A stretch of DNA of 64,000 bases from Jiella pelagia (GCF_026898155.1 NZ_CP114029.1:627501-691500); one strand, 5' to 3'; shown: positions 1 to 10,326, counted from the stretch's first letter. Notes: generated by a model not told the origin, from the letters alone. Made by a program: numbers and translations.

Positions 1-16
1 TCCCGGGAAGCCATCC

Positions 17-352
17 TCAGCTCTTGCGGACGAACTCCGACTTGAGCTTCATCGCGCCAACGCCGTCGATCTTGCAGTCGATGTCGTGATCGCCGCCCAC
101 CAGGCGAATGTTCTTCACCTTGGTGCCGACCTTGACCACCTGAGACGTGCCCTTGATCTTCAGATCCTTGATCACCGTCACGGTGTCGCCGTCGGACAGG
201 ATGTTGCCATTGGCGTCGCGGAATTCAGCGGCGGTCTCCCCGGATCTCGCTGACGGCGACCATTCCTGCCCGCATTCGGGACAGATCAGCAGTCCGCCGT
301 CCTCATAGACATGCGGTGACTGGCATTGCGGACAGACAGGAAGTTCGCTCAT
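17..352 (-). CDS. yjdM: PhnA/YjdM-like zinc-ribbon protein
   Basis: A 111-residue protein of the YjdM (formerly PhnA, alkylphosphonate-associated) family. The N-terminal 35 residues hold two CxxC pairs (CPQC near residue 7 and CPEC near residue 24), a zinc ribbon. The rest is the small all-beta PhnA domain, with the family's DGDTV and [14 protein letters not shown] strands. Length matches the family. The biochemical role is unsettled; the link to phosphonate use is historical. It lies downstream of ruvB on the same strand with about 150 bp between them, so it may be transcribed separately. Identification is by recognition of the domain pattern. Confidence 0.85.
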   Translation of the reverse strand: MSELPVCPQCQSPHVYEDGGLLICPECGQEWSPSARSGETAAEFRDANGNILSDGDTVTVIKDLKIKGTSQVVKVGTKVKNIRLVGGDHDIDCKIDGVGAMKLKSEFVRKS

Positions 353-505
353 GGCTTTTCATCCGGGTTCGGGATTGGCGTTCGGGCCGCCATTCGCCCG
401 AATGCGGTGGAGCCACTGGTGATTGCTGCTGGCAGGTTGTAGCGGCCGGGCCGCATTCGTTCCAACGGAAAGGACGCTGCCGCCTCCGCCCGCCGGGCAT
501 ATCCG

Positions 506-1555
506 CTATGGATCCCCGCCGCCCTCTTCGAACAGCGTCGCCTGCGCGCCCTGATAGGCGGCGGGCACCGCCAGCCCGAGATGCCGGAAGGCATGCTGGG
601 TGAGCAGCCGGCCGCGCGGGGTGCGCTGCAGAAAACCCTGCTGCAGCAGATAGGGCTCGACGATGTCCTCGATCGCGTCGCGCGGTTCCGACAGGGCCGC
701 CGCGATGGTCTCGATGCCGACCGGGCCGCCGCCGAAATTGAGCGCGATCAGGTCGAGATAGCGCCGATCGAGCGGATCGAGGCCGAGGCTGTCGACCTCG
801 AGCCGCGTCAGCGCCGCGTCGGCCGCGCGCCGATCGACGATCTCGGCCCCCTCGGCATGAGCGAAATCCCGAACCCGCCGCAACAGCCGGCCGGCGATGC
901 GCGGCGTGCCCCGCGCCCTGCGGGCGATCTCCGTGGCGCCGTCCGGGCTCATCGGCAGGCCCATTAGCCGGGCGCCGCGGGTCACGATATGCTCGAGTTC
1001 GGCGACGGTGTAGAAATTGAGCCGCACCGGAATGCCGAAGCGATCCCTGAGCGGCGTCGTCAGGAGTCCGAGCCGGGTGGTGGCGGCGACGAGGGTGAAT
1101 TTCGACAGGTCGATCTTGACCGAGCGCGCGGCCGGCCCCTCGCCGATGATGAGATCCAGCTGGAAATCCTCCATCGCCGGATAGAGTATCTCCTCCACGG
1201 CGGGGGAAAGCCGGTGGATCTCGTCGATGAACAGGACGTCGCGCTCTTCCAGATTGGTGAGCAGCGCGGCGAGATCGCCGGCCTTGGCGATCACCGGGCC
1301 GGAGGTCGAGCGGAAGTTGACGCCGAGTTCCTTCGCCATGATCTGGGCGAGCGTCGTCTTGCCGAGGCCCGGCGGGCCGACGAAGAGCACGTGGTCGAGC
1401 GCCTCGCCGCGGGCCTTGGCCGCCTCGATGAACACCTTGAGATTGGCCCGCGCCGCGGCCTGGCCGACAAAATCGTCGAGCCGCTGCGGCCGCAGCGTCG
1501 CGTCGACGTCCTCGCCGCGCTTTTCGGCGGAGATCAGGCGGGAGGCTTCGCTCAC
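506..1555 (-). CDS. ruvB: Holliday junction branch-migration ATPase RuvB
   Basis: RuvB is the hexameric AAA+ motor that drives branch migration of Holliday junctions with RuvA. Of 349 residues, Walker [10 protein letters not shown] is at about 60-68, Walker B LFIDEIH at about 108-114, sensor ATTR follows, and the C-terminal winged-helix domain holds the RTPRGR segment. The start is taken as GTG at 1555, giving the family N-terminus (VSEASRLIS). This GTG overlaps the stop codon of the upstream PIN-toxin gene by 4 bases (GTGA), so ruvB is translationally coupled to a toxin gene rather than to ruvA. That arrangement is unusual. Identity is certain; the start is likely. Confidence 0.96.
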   Translation of the reverse strand: MSEASRLISAEKRGEDVDATLRPQRLDDFVGQAAARANLKVFIEAAKARGEALDHVLFVGPPGLGKTTLAQIMAKELGVNFRSTSGPVIAKAGDLAALLTNLEERDVLFIDEIHRLSPAVEEILYPAMEDFQLDLIIGEGPAARSVKIDLSKFTLVAATTRLGLLTTPLRDRFGIPVRLNFYTVAELEHIVTRGARLMGLPMSPDGATEIARRARGTPRIAGRLLRRVRDFAHAEGAEIVDRRAADAALTRLEVDSLGLDPLDRRYLDLIALNFGGGPVGIETIAAALSEPRDAIEDIVEPYLLQQGFLQRTPRGRLLTQHAFRHLGLAVPAAYQGAQATLFEEGGGDP

Positions 1556-1950
1556 GTGAGGAGTTCCATCTCGGGGAGCCTGTTGGCCGATTTCCTGTCG
1601 AAGGTGACGGTGGCCTTGCAGCCGGCACGTCGTGCGAGCCCGGCAATGACGGCATCGGCGAAATCGGCGTTCAGAGATTCCGTCCGATAAAGAGCTTCGA
1701 CGAGAGTGTCGAGTTCTGCAAATTCCACCGTTTCGGCAGCGAGAAGCCGCGCGAAGATCGAAGCACCGATCTTGCGCGGAATGCGATAGCGGGTGGTCAG
1801 GACCCAATGAAACTCGAGCGCCACGGCAAGCGGGACGTAGCCCGGATCTTCTACGGTCAGCTTCGAGAGGAACTCCGTCGCCTGGCGCGACTGGATCGGA
1901 TCGTCTTGCAGCGCAGCTCGCAGGAGAACGTTCGTGTCGATGCCTCGCAT
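1552..1950 (-). CDS. PIN-domain ribonuclease toxin (VapC-like)
   Basis: A 132-residue PIN-domain protein, the toxin half of a type II toxin-antitoxin pair. VapC toxins are Mg-dependent RNases that cut tRNA or rRNA. The expected acidic centre is visible: D5 in IDTNVLL, E46 in LEFHW, an Asp pair in NADFADAVI (96/99) and D118 in VTFDRK. The AbrB-like antitoxin gene lies 2 bases upstream, and the 3' end overlaps the ruvB start by 4 bases. The pair therefore sits inside the ruvA-ruvB operon. Its RNA target cannot be read from sequence. Confidence 0.88.
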   Translation of the reverse strand: MRGIDTNVLLRAALQDDPIQSRQATEFLSKLTVEDPGYVPLAVALEFHWVLTTRYRIPRKIGASIFARLLAAETVEFAELDTLVEALYRTESLNADFADAVIAGLARRAGCKATVTFDRKSANRLPEMELLT

Positions 1951-1952
1951 GA

Positions 1953-2240
1953 TCAGGCCGAACGGCTTTCGGAATTCTCTCTTTTGCGGCCCTCGACGTG
2001 CTCGGATATGCCCTCACCGATCGCCGCGTCGTAATCGTCCAAGGTGGTGCCTGCAATCGCGTAGGAGGACAGGGCCCCGAATATGGCGTCGATACGTCCG
2101 TTGCGCGGTTGCACGACCACTGAACCATCGACCATGACGAAAGCAATTCGATCGCCCTCCTTCAGACCAAGGGCATCACGGACGGGCTTTGGTATCGTCA
2201 CCTGCCCCTTGGAACTGACTGTCGTCTGATACACCGCCAT
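1953..2240 (-). CDS. AbrB/SpoVT-like antitoxin
   Basis: A small swapped-hairpin DNA-binding antitoxin of the AbrB/MazE type. The N-terminal motif [20 protein letters not shown] is the hallmark of the fold, and the acidic C-terminal part would bind and block the PIN toxin encoded next. The start is uncertain. ATG at 2240 sits immediately against an AAGGAG, while a GTG two codons later (2234) has this Shine-Dalgarno at a normal 6-base spacing. An upstream TTG at 2294 would overlap the ruvA stop but lacks support. The pair probably represses its own promoter in the ruvA-antitoxin gap. Confidence 0.85.
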   Translation of the reverse strand: MAVYQTTVSSKGQVTIPKPVRDALGLKEGDRIAFVMVDGSVVVQPRNGRIDAIFGALSSYAIAGTTLDDYDAAIGEGISEHVEGRKRENSESRSA

Positions 2241-2264
2241 CTCCTTACATCCGGGCCGCTTGTA

Positions 2265-2294
2265 AATATAATCCGCCAACTTCCTGCAGATCAA
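2265..2294 (-). promoter_or_regulatory. Candidate promoter of the ruv-embedded toxin-antitoxin pair
   Basis: On the minus strand TTGATC (2294-2289) is followed after 18 bases by TATATT (2270-2265), a fair sigma-70 pair. It is in an AT-rich patch that stands out in this GC-rich region, between the ruvA stop and the antitoxin start. This is inference from motif and position only. Confidence 0.35.
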
Positions 2295-2914
2295 TTCCGG
2301 CTCAGCGCCTTCAACCCCAGCCGGATCAATGTCGCACTGTCCGCGCCCTCGCCCGCATCCTTGACGGCGGTGGCGACCGCATTCGCCGCCTGGTCGCGGG
2401 AATAGCCGAGATTGGTCAGGGCGGAGACCGCGTCGGCAATGGGGGCCGAAGCCGTGCCACCGCCGATGTCTCGCTTCAGGCCGAAGCTCTGCTCGGCGCC
2501 GGCCCCGGAAAAGGCCGGCGCGCGGTCCTTGAGTTCGGCGACGATGCGCGCGGCGACCTTCGGCCCGACGCCGGGCGCACGCGCCACCATCGCCTTGTCC
2601 TGCAATGCGACGGCATTGGCGAGGTCACCCGGCGACAGCGTCCCGATGACCGCGAGGGCGACCTTCGAGCCGACCCCCTGCACGGTCTGGAGCAGTTGGA
2701 ACCACTCCCGCTCGGCCGCGGTGGCAAAGCCATAGAGCCGGATCATGTCTTCGCGCACGATGGTTTCGATGAAGAGCACGACCGCCTCACCGGACCCGCC
2801 AAGCGACGCCAGCGTTCTGGCGCCACAATAGGCGACGTAGCCGACGCCATGAACGTCGACGATCAGATGGTCCTCACCGATCTCGTCGATGGTTCCCTTG
2901 AGTTTGCCGATCAT
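2291..2914 (-). CDS. ruvA: Holliday junction-binding protein RuvA
   Basis: RuvA binds the four-way junction as a tetramer and loads RuvB. The 207-residue protein begins [12 protein letters not shown], the typical OB-fold N-terminus. It carries two helix-hairpin-helix motifs ([11 protein letters not shown] and [18 protein letters not shown]) and ends in the small RuvB-binding domain III ([12 protein letters not shown]). The start at 2914 gives the family length. The ATG overlaps the stop of a short upstream open frame (ATGA), whose coding status is doubtful. ruvC, the usual upstream partner, is not adjacent here. Confidence 0.96.
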   Translation of the reverse strand: MIGKLKGTIDEIGEDHLIVDVHGVGYVAYCGARTLASLGGSGEAVVLFIETIVREDMIRLYGFATAAEREWFQLLQTVQGVGSKVALAVIGTLSPGDLANAVALQDKAMVARAPGVGPKVAARIVAELKDRAPAFSGAGAEQSFGLKRDIGGGTASAPIADAVSALTNLGYSRDQAANAVATAVKDAGEGADSATLIRLGLKALSRN

Positions 2915-3155
2915 CGTTCGCTGCCCCGGCCGGGACCAAGCGTCCCGGACATGTTCGGGCCGCCCATCGGCGCCCATTCCTCTGGCGGGTAGGCGCCCCA
3001 CAAGAACATGTCAAGAACGCAATGAGCGTCGCGGCGACGAACACCTGATGCTGCGGCGCTGCGAGACACTGCCCCCTCGGCAAACGGCCGCCGCGGCGCC
3101 GAAAGGCGCCACGGCGGCCGAGCCGCATTCATCGAATGCCTCTAATAGCGGAGCC

Positions 3156-3581
3156 TCAACGGCACACCGTCACCTGGCCGACCCTGAAGCAATTTCGGCG
3201 ATGCCGGCGCCGATGCCGGCGCCGGGTCCTGACGCCGCACGTGCGTGGATTGCGCCGCCGGAACCAGGCATCCCTGCAGCTACCCCGACGACGATGGCGC
3301 CGCCGCCGGTGGCGGCGACGGTGGTTGTGGCGATAGCCGGTGTAGTGTGCGACTTCCATCTCGTCCGGCTCATCGTCTGCGAGCGCGTCGAGCCTGTCGA
3401 GCAGGTCGCCGTCTTCCGGCGGCGGTGTCGCGGCGTCGGCATGCGAGCTGAATGACAGGACGCCGACGGACGCGGCACAAGCGGCGACCCCAAGCCCGGC
3501 AAGCAGTCTGCGCCGCGTCGGATCCGGACTCTCTTCCTCCACCTGCGGACCAGACAGCCGAAAAAGCTTGAACAACGACAT
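3156..3581 (-). CDS. Exported Arg/His-rich protein of unknown function
   Basis: I do not recognise a function. The 141-residue protein has a twin-arginine-like leader (TRRRLLAGLG followed by a hydrophobic stretch, residues about 22-50, ending SHADA). A short acidic segment (EDGDLLDRLDALADDEPDEME) comes next. The second half is extremely rich in Arg and His, in runs such as RHNHRRRHRRRR, and a Cys-containing tail ends VTVCR. A GGAGAAG Shine-Dalgarno precedes the ATG. It stands alone, divergent from the bkd operon. The basic tract could bind metal or polyanions, but that is speculation. Confidence 0.7.
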   Translation of the reverse strand: MSLFKLFRLSGPQVEEESPDPTRRRLLAGLGVAACAASVGVLSFSSHADAATPPPEDGDLLDRLDALADDEPDEMEVAHYTGYRHNHRRRHRRRRHRRRGSCRDAWFRRRNPRTCGVRTRRRHRRRHRRNCFRVGQVTVCR

Positions 3582-5265
<1,684 letters not shown>

Positions 5266-5365
5266 GTGAGACCGTGACAATGCCGCGTCCGCCGCACTTG
5301 CCAGCTTTTCCTGATCGAACGATATTCGAGCCAACGTCGCAGGATCACGGCTTAGCCCCTCCGCT

Positions 5366-5506
5366 TCGTCATCCCGGGCTTGACCCGGGATCCATTCCTC
5401 TGCACCCAACACGACAAGATCGGTGGACACGACACGCCCCTTTCTCCAACCCGAAGGGCGGCCGCAACGACTTGGAATGGATCCCGGGTCAAGCCCGGGA
5501 TGACGA
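5366..5506. repeat. 32-bp inverted-repeat intergenic element
   Basis: The 32-bp arm at 5366-5397 recurs as its exact reverse complement at 5475-5506, separated by 77 bp. Each arm contains the near-palindrome ATCCCGGGCTTGACCCGGGAT. Translated, the arms read HPGLDPGS and PGQARDDE, peptides familiar from spurious proteins predicted over this widespread alphaproteobacterial intergenic repeat. It splits the bkd operon between E1 alpha and E1 beta. In RNA it would fold into a very strong hairpin. Confidence 0.9.
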
Positions 5507-5554
5507 AATGTCGGCCTGGGACGTAAAATCCGGCAATGCTTGCGGGAGCGTCCC

Positions 5555-6569
5555 ATGCCCCGCATGACGATGATCGAGGCGATCCGCGACGCCCACGCCG
5601 TAAAAATGGCCGAGGACGACGACGTCGTCGTGTTCGGCGAGGACGTCGGCTATTTTGGCGGCGTCTTCCGCTGCACGGCGGGTCTGCAGGAAAGGTTCGG
5701 CAAGAACCGCTGCTTCGACGCGCCGATCAACGAGAGCGGCATCGTCGGCACGGCGATCGGCATGGCCGCCTTCGGCCTTCGGCCCGTCGTCGAGATGCAG
5801 TTCGCCGACTACGTCTATCCGGCTTACGACCAGATCGTCTCGGAGGCCGCGCGGCTGAGATACCGCTCGGCCGGCGACTTCACCTGCCCGCTGGTGGTGC
5901 GCATGCCGACCGGCGGCGGCATCTTCGGCGGCCAGACGCACTCCCAGTCGCCGGAGGCCCTGTTCACCCACGTCTCCGGGCTGAAGACCGTAGTGCCCTC
6001 CAATCCATACGACGCCAAGGGCCTGTTGATCTCGGCGATCGAGGACAATGACCCGGTGATCTTCCTTGAGCCCAAGCGCCTCTATAACGGCCCCTTCGAC
6101 GGCGACCACGACAAGCCGGTCACCCCTTGGTCGAAGCACCCGCTCGGCGAGGTGCCGGAGGGCCGCTACGCCATCCCGCTCGGCAAGGCGGCCATCCGCC
6201 GCGAGGGCTCGGCCCTCACCGTGCTCGCCTATGGCACCATGGTGCATGTGGCCGAAGCCGCCGCGGCGGCACTCGGCATCGATGCCGAGATCGTCGACCT
6301 GCGGACACTCGTCCCCCTCGATATGGAAACGATCGAGACCTCGGTGAGGAAGACCGGCCGCTGCCTCGTCGTCCACGAGGCGACGCTGACCTCCGGCTTC
6401 GGCGCCGAGGCTCGTCGCCGTCGTCGCCGATGCCTGCTTCTATCACCTCGAATCGCCGATCGTCCGGGTGGCCGGCTGGGATACCCCTTATCCGCACGCA
6501 CAGGAGTGGGACTATTTTCCCGGCCCGGCCCGTGTGGGCGGGGCGATGAAGCGCGTGATGGAGGGCTGA
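5555..6569 (+). CDS. bkdA2: Branched-chain 2-oxoacid dehydrogenase E1 beta (frameshifted in this sequence)
   Basis: E1 beta is the transketolase-like partner of BkdA1. The start ATG at 5555 has GGGAG six bases upstream. The conserved core is intact (VVVFGEDVGYFGGVFR, RMPTGGGIFGG, VPSNPYDAKGLL). After SGFGAE the frame goes wrong at 6406-6414, where CGAGGCTCG carries one extra base. Removing it gives ELVAVVADACFYHL and the normal end MKRVMEG with stop at 6567-6569, one base before the E2 start. The repaired protein has 337 residues, the family length. Without repair, translation runs into the E2 gene in another frame. The same 9-mer breaks three other genes in this window, so a sequence error is more likely than real loss. 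Confidence 0.9.
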
Positions 6570-6570
6570 G

Positions 6571-7968
6571 ATGGGCACCTTCACCATCAAACTCCCCGAT
6601 GTCGGCGAAGGCGTCGCCGAGGCCGAACTTGTCGAATGGCATGTGAAGGTCGGCGATCCCGTCTCCGAGGACATGACGCTCGCCGCCGTGATGACCGACA
6701 AGGCAACGGTGGATATTCCCTCACCCGTGGCGGGCACCGTAAAATGGCTGGCCGGCGAGGTGGGCGACACGCTCGCTGTCGGCTCGCCCCTGGTCAGGCT
6801 CAACGTCGATGGCCTTGGCGGGACGAACGAGCCGGAGGAAAATCCTGAGGAGATGGTCGAGAAGACCGGCGATCACCCTGAAAGCCCTTCCGAAAACCGC
6901 GCGCCTGGTGCCGGCGAGCGCAAGGCGGGGGGCAACGACGCGAGCATGCCGGCGGAGGAAGAAGGCCGGGGGCCGCAGCCGGCAGGCCTATCAAGCCTTG
7001 CCAATGGGCCATCACCAGCGCCTTCGCCCGGCGGGCGCCCTGCGCCGAAGCCGGCAACGCCGCCGGCACGCCCGGCCCAGCGAAAGCCCGGCGACAAGCC
7101 CCTCGCCTCGCCGGCCGTGCGCCGCCGGGCGATCGATGCCGGCGTCGATCTTCGCCGCGTCGCCGGCTCCGGTCCGGCCGGCCGCATCACCGGCGACGAC
7201 CTCGCGGTCTACCTTGAAGGTGGTGCAGAAGCCTCAACGGGGCGCGGCCGGATTGCCGACACCTCGGTCAACGACGTCAGGATCGCCGGCCTGCGCCGCC
7301 GCATCTCCGAGAAGATGGAGACGGCAAGCCGGCGCATCGCCCACATCACCTATGTCGACGAGATCGACATGGAGGCCGTCGAGGCTCTCCGCACGGCGAT
7401 GAACCAGGATCGGCGGGAAGACCGGCCGAAACTCACCCTCCTGCCCTTCCTCATGAAGGCCATGGTGATCGCCGTGCGCGAGCAGCCGGTGATGAACGCG
7501 CACTATGACGACGAGGCCCGCATTCTTCGCCAGCATGGCGGAGTCCATATCGGCATCGCGGCACAGACCGGGGCGGGGCTGATGGTACCCGTCGCGCGCC
7601 ACTGCGAGGCCCGCGACATCTGGAATTGCGCGGCCGAGATCGGCCGCCTCTCCGAAGCCGCCAGGAACGGCTCGGCAAAGCGCGAGGAGCTCTCCGGTTC
7701 GACCATCACCATCACTTCGCTCGGGGCGCTCGGCGGCATCGCCACGACGCCGATCATCAACCATCCGGAGGTCGCCATCGTCGGGGTCAACAAGATGGAG
7801 GTGCGGCCGGTCTGGAACGCGACGCAGTTCATCCCGAGGAAGCGCATGAACCTTTCCTCCAGCTTCGACCACCGGGTGATCGACGGCTACGACGCGGCCG
7901 TCTTCGTCCAGCGCATCAAGGCGCTACTGGAAAACCCGGCGATGATCTTCGTCGAGGAGGCGGCATGA
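6571..7968 (+). CDS. bkdB: Branched-chain 2-oxoacid dehydrogenase E2 (lipoamide acyltransferase)
   Basis: E2 transfers the acyl group from lipoate to CoA and forms the complex core. The 465 residues comprise an N-terminal lipoyl domain with the lipoylated lysine at about 44 (TDKATVD) and a Pro/Ala-rich linker. A peripheral subunit-binding domain follows (SPAVRRRAIDAGVDLRRVAG, about residues 176-205). The catalytic domain ends with the acyltransferase motif DHRVIDGYDAA. The start is one base after the repaired E1 beta stop, and the stop overlaps the E3 start (ATGA). One lipoyl domain is usual for bacterial BkdB. Confidence 0.94.
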   Translation: MGTFTIKLPDVGEGVAEAELVEWHVKVGDPVSEDMTLAAVMTDKATVDIPSPVAGTVKWLAGEVGDTLAVGSPLVRLNVDGLGGTNEPEENPEEMVEKTGDHPESPSENRAPGAGERKAGGNDASMPAEEEGRGPQPAGLSSLANGPSPAPSPGGRPAPKPATPPARPAQRKPGDKPLASPAVRRRAIDAGVDLRRVAGSGPAGRITGDDLAVYLEGGAEASTGRGRIADTSVNDVRIAGLRRRISEKMETASRRIAHITYVDEIDMEAVEALRTAMNQDRREDRPKLTLLPFLMKAMVIAVREQPVMNAHYDDEARILRQHGGVHIGIAAQTGAGLMVPVARHCEARDIWNCAAEIGRLSEAARNGSAKREELSGSTITITSLGALGGIATTPIINHPEVAIVGVNKMEVRPVWNATQFIPRKRMNLSSSFDHRVIDGYDAAVFVQRIKALLENPAMIFVEEAA

Positions 7969-9362
7969 ACGACATCACCTGCCAGTTCCTCGTCATCGGC
8001 GCCGGCCCGGGCGGCTATGTCGCGGCGATCCGCGCCGGACAGCTCGGCCTCGACACGGTGGTCGTCGACGACCGCAAGCCCGGCGGCACCTGCCTCAACA
8101 TCGGCTGCATCCCATCGAAGGCCCTGATCCATGCGGCGGACGAATACTTCCTGATGAAGGAAGCGGCCGCAGGCCGAGCGGTCCCCGGCGTCACCGGCGG
8201 GGCACCGAGCCTCGACTGGGCTGAGGTCGTCGGCTGGAAGGACGGCATCGTCAACCGCCTCAACAACGGCGTCACCGGTCTGTTCAAGAAGTCCCGCGTC
8301 AAGCTCGTCGAGGGCCGCGCCCGCTTTCTCGACGGCAAGACCGTCATCGTCACCGGCGAGACCGGCGAGCAGCGGATCACAGCCGAAACCGTGGTGATCG
8401 CGACGGGCTCCGAGCCGGTCGAACTCGCCGCCCTCCCCTTCGGCGGCAAGGTGATCTCATCCGCCGAGGCGCTTTCCCTCCAGACACCGCCCGAACGCCT
8501 CGCCGTCGTCGGCGGCGGCTATATCGGCGTCGAACTCGGCACGGCCTTCGCCAAGGCGGGCTCGACGGTGACGATCATCGAGGCGGCGGGCGAGATCCTG
8601 CCGGTCTACGACGCCGATCTCGTCAAGCCGGTGCGCCAGCGGCTTGCCCACCTCGGCGTCACGGTGATGACCGGCGTGAAGGCGCAAGGGCTTGCCGGCG
8701 AAAGTTCGGACCTGCTGGTCGAGACGGCCGCGGGAGAAGAACGCCGCATCCCCTGCGACACCGTGCTCGTCACCGTCGGCCGCCGCCCGGTCACCGAGGG
8801 TTGGGGCCGGGAGGAACTCGTCCTCGACATGGACGGGCCATTCATCCGCACCGACGAGACGAGGCGCACCGCGATGCGAGGCGTTTACGCCATCGGCGAC
8901 GTGGCCGGCGAGCCGATGCTCGCCCACAAGGCGATGGCGGAGGGCGAGATGGTCGCCGAGATCGCGGCCGGCCACCGCCGCGTCTTCGATCATCGCGCGA
9001 TCCCCGCCGTCTGCTTCACCGATCCCGAGATCGTCTCCGTCGGCCTGTCGCCGGCCGAAGCCAAGGCGCAGGGCATCGACACCAGCCTCGGCCGCTTCCC
9101 CTTCGCCGCCAGCGGCCGGGCGATGTCGCTCGGGCGCGAGGACGGCTTCGTGCGCGTCGTTGCCCGCGCCGACAACCACCTCGTCCTCGGCATCCAGGCG
9201 GTCGGCGCCGGCGTCAGCGAACTATCCGCAGCCTTCTCGCTGGCGCTGGAGATGGGCGCCTGCCTCGAAGACATCGCCGGCACGATCCACGCCCACCCGA
9301 CGCTCGGTGAGAGTTTTCAGGAGGCAGCGCTGGGGGCGCTGGGCAAGGCGCTGCACATTTGA
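7965..9362 (+). CDS. lpdV: Dihydrolipoyl dehydrogenase E3 of the branched-chain complex
   Basis: E3 is the FAD flavoenzyme that reoxidises dihydrolipoate with NAD. The 465-residue protein has the FAD Rossmann motif GAGPGGYVAA (about 11-20) and the redox-active disulfide GGTCLNIGCIPSK (C43 and C48). The NAD-binding motif GGGYIGVELG follows, and the C-terminal catalytic HAHPTLGE. The ATG at 7965 overlaps the bkdB stop by four bases. Position at the end of the bkd operon supports assignment to this complex rather than to pyruvate dehydrogenase. Confidence 0.94.
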   Translation: MNDITCQFLVIGAGPGGYVAAIRAGQLGLDTVVVDDRKPGGTCLNIGCIPSKALIHAADEYFLMKEAAAGRAVPGVTGGAPSLDWAEVVGWKDGIVNRLNNGVTGLFKKSRVKLVEGRARFLDGKTVIVTGETGEQRITAETVVIATGSEPVELAALPFGGKVISSAEALSLQTPPERLAVVGGGYIGVELGTAFAKAGSTVTIIEAAGEILPVYDADLVKPVRQRLAHLGVTVMTGVKAQGLAGESSDLLVETAAGEERRIPCDTVLVTVGRRPVTEGWGREELVLDMDGPFIRTDETRRTAMRGVYAIGDVAGEPMLAHKAMAEGEMVAEIAAGHRRVFDHRAIPAVCFTDPEIVSVGLSPAEAKAQGIDTSLGRFPFAASGRAMSLGREDGFVRVVARADNHLVLGIQAVGAGVSELSAAFSLALEMGACLEDIAGTIHAHPTLGESFQEAALGALGKALHI

Positions 9363-9378
9363 GGGTTGCGCGCGGCGG

Positions 9379-9546
9379 CCCTCGCCCTTCGAAGCTCGCT
9401 TCGCGAGCACCTCAGGATGAGGGGCTTGGTTTGACGCTGTGGAAGGACCCCAGCGGCGGAGTTTCGACGAGGCATCGCCAGCAGTAGACCCTCATCCTGA
9501 GGTGCCCGGTGTGTCGCGAGACGCGCCGGGCCTCGAAGGGCGAGGG
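9379..9546. repeat. Inverted-repeat intergenic element
   Basis: Two facing copies of a repeat lie just after lpdV. The left part (9379-9424) has CCCTCGCCCTTCGA and CACCTCAGGATGAGG. The right part (9488-9546) has the complementary CCTCATCCTGAGGTG and TCGAAGGGCGAGGG. The inner segments differ. This resembles a common alphaproteobacterial intergenic repeat family. It fills the gap between the convergent lpdV and vapC genes and could act as a bidirectional transcription barrier. Confidence 0.75.
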
Positions 9547-9571
9547 GCGCCCGGCACTGCGGTGTAGCAGG

Positions 9572-9970
9572 CTACAGCCAGTTCTCCGCCCGCAGTCCCG
9601 GCATCCGGTCGAATTCGCGCCGATTGTTGGTGACGACGATCAGCCCCTCGCTGCGGGCATGCGCGCCGATCTGCATGTCATGCGGGCCGCAAGGGGTTCC
9701 TGCCCGCTCCAGTTCTGCACGAAGCTGCCCGTAGTGAACCGCGGCCTTGTCCGCGAAAGGCAAAACCTCCAGCCGTGCCACGAAATGTTCGATGGCCGTC
9801 AGGTTCTTGGCGCAGCGCGCCGACTTCTGGGCGCCGTAGTGTAATTCTCCAAGGGTGATGCTTGATATGCAAAGCTGCTCCGCAAGCGCGTTGAACTTCT
9901 CGCGCACCTGCGGAGGATAGGTCTTCATCACGTGGATGCAGATGTTGGTGTCGAGCATGTAGGCGAGCAT
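9572..9970 (-). CDS. vapC: VapC-type PIN ribonuclease toxin
   Basis: A 132-residue PIN toxin of the FitB/VapC group. It shows D7 in MLDTNICI, E42 in TLGELHYG, D98 in GPHDMQIGAHA, and the family's C-terminal VVTNNRREFDR motif. These residues form the Mg-binding RNase centre. The start at 9970 overlaps the vapB stop by four bases (ATGA), the normal coupling of a vapBC operon. An in-frame ATG at 9958 is an alternative start. It is not closely similar to the PIN toxin in the ruv operon. Confidence 0.92.
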   Translation of the reverse strand: MLAYMLDTNICIHVMKTYPPQVREKFNALAEQLCISSITLGELHYGAQKSARCAKNLTAIEHFVARLEVLPFADKAAVHYGQLRAELERAGTPCGPHDMQIGAHARSEGLIVVTNNRREFDRMPGLRAENWL

Positions 9971-10203
9971 CAGAGTGGCTCGCGGTCTTCCGTCTCAGGC
10001 TGCTGACGCTCCCCGAGAAAATCCTCGCTGACGCGCGGGCCGCCGAGGAACAGGTCGTCCCATCGCCTGCCCTTGGGCACGATCAGGCGGCTGCTGCCGA
10101 TCTTCAGAATATCAACCTGATCGACGGTATCGGGAAAGGCCACCGCCTTTGGCAGCCGAACGGCCTGACTGCGGTTGCTTGTAAAGATGGTCGTGCTGGT
10201 CAT
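9970..10203 (-). CDS. vapB: VapB-type antitoxin
   Basis: A 77-residue antitoxin of the VapB type. The N-terminal TIFTSNRSQAVRLPKAV is the swapped-hairpin DNA-binding motif. The C-terminal half, with WDDLFLGG and an acidic tail, would insert into the VapC active site. A perfect palindrome 13-37 bases before the start codon is the probable operator for VapBC autoregulation. Confidence 0.92.
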   Translation of the reverse strand: MTSTTIFTSNRSQAVRLPKAVAFPDTVDQVDILKIGSSRLIVPKGRRWDDLFLGGPRVSEDFLGERQQPETEDREPL

Positions 10204-10215
10204 CGAGCGCCCTCC

Positions 10216-10240
10216 ACGTATATCCGATGAGGATATACGT
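10216..10240 (-). promoter_or_regulatory. vapBC operator palindrome
   Basis: ACGTATATCC (10216-10225) and GGATATACGT (10231-10240) form a perfect 10-bp inverted repeat with a 5-bp spacer, just upstream of vapB. VapB dimers bind such sites in known vapBC operons. The assignment rests on symmetry and position. Confidence 0.7.
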
Positions 10241-10326
10241 AGAAGAAACGGTGGTGACTATCAATATTCGGCATGCTGGAGTGCGCGCTGCCAGTGAGGG
10301 TTGGCAGTTCGCGCCCGACACTCGCC

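Noticed and set aside
2911..3132. Short gene before ruvA
   Set aside because: Kept only as a finding. It has no Shine-Dalgarno or known family, so it is not listed as a gene.
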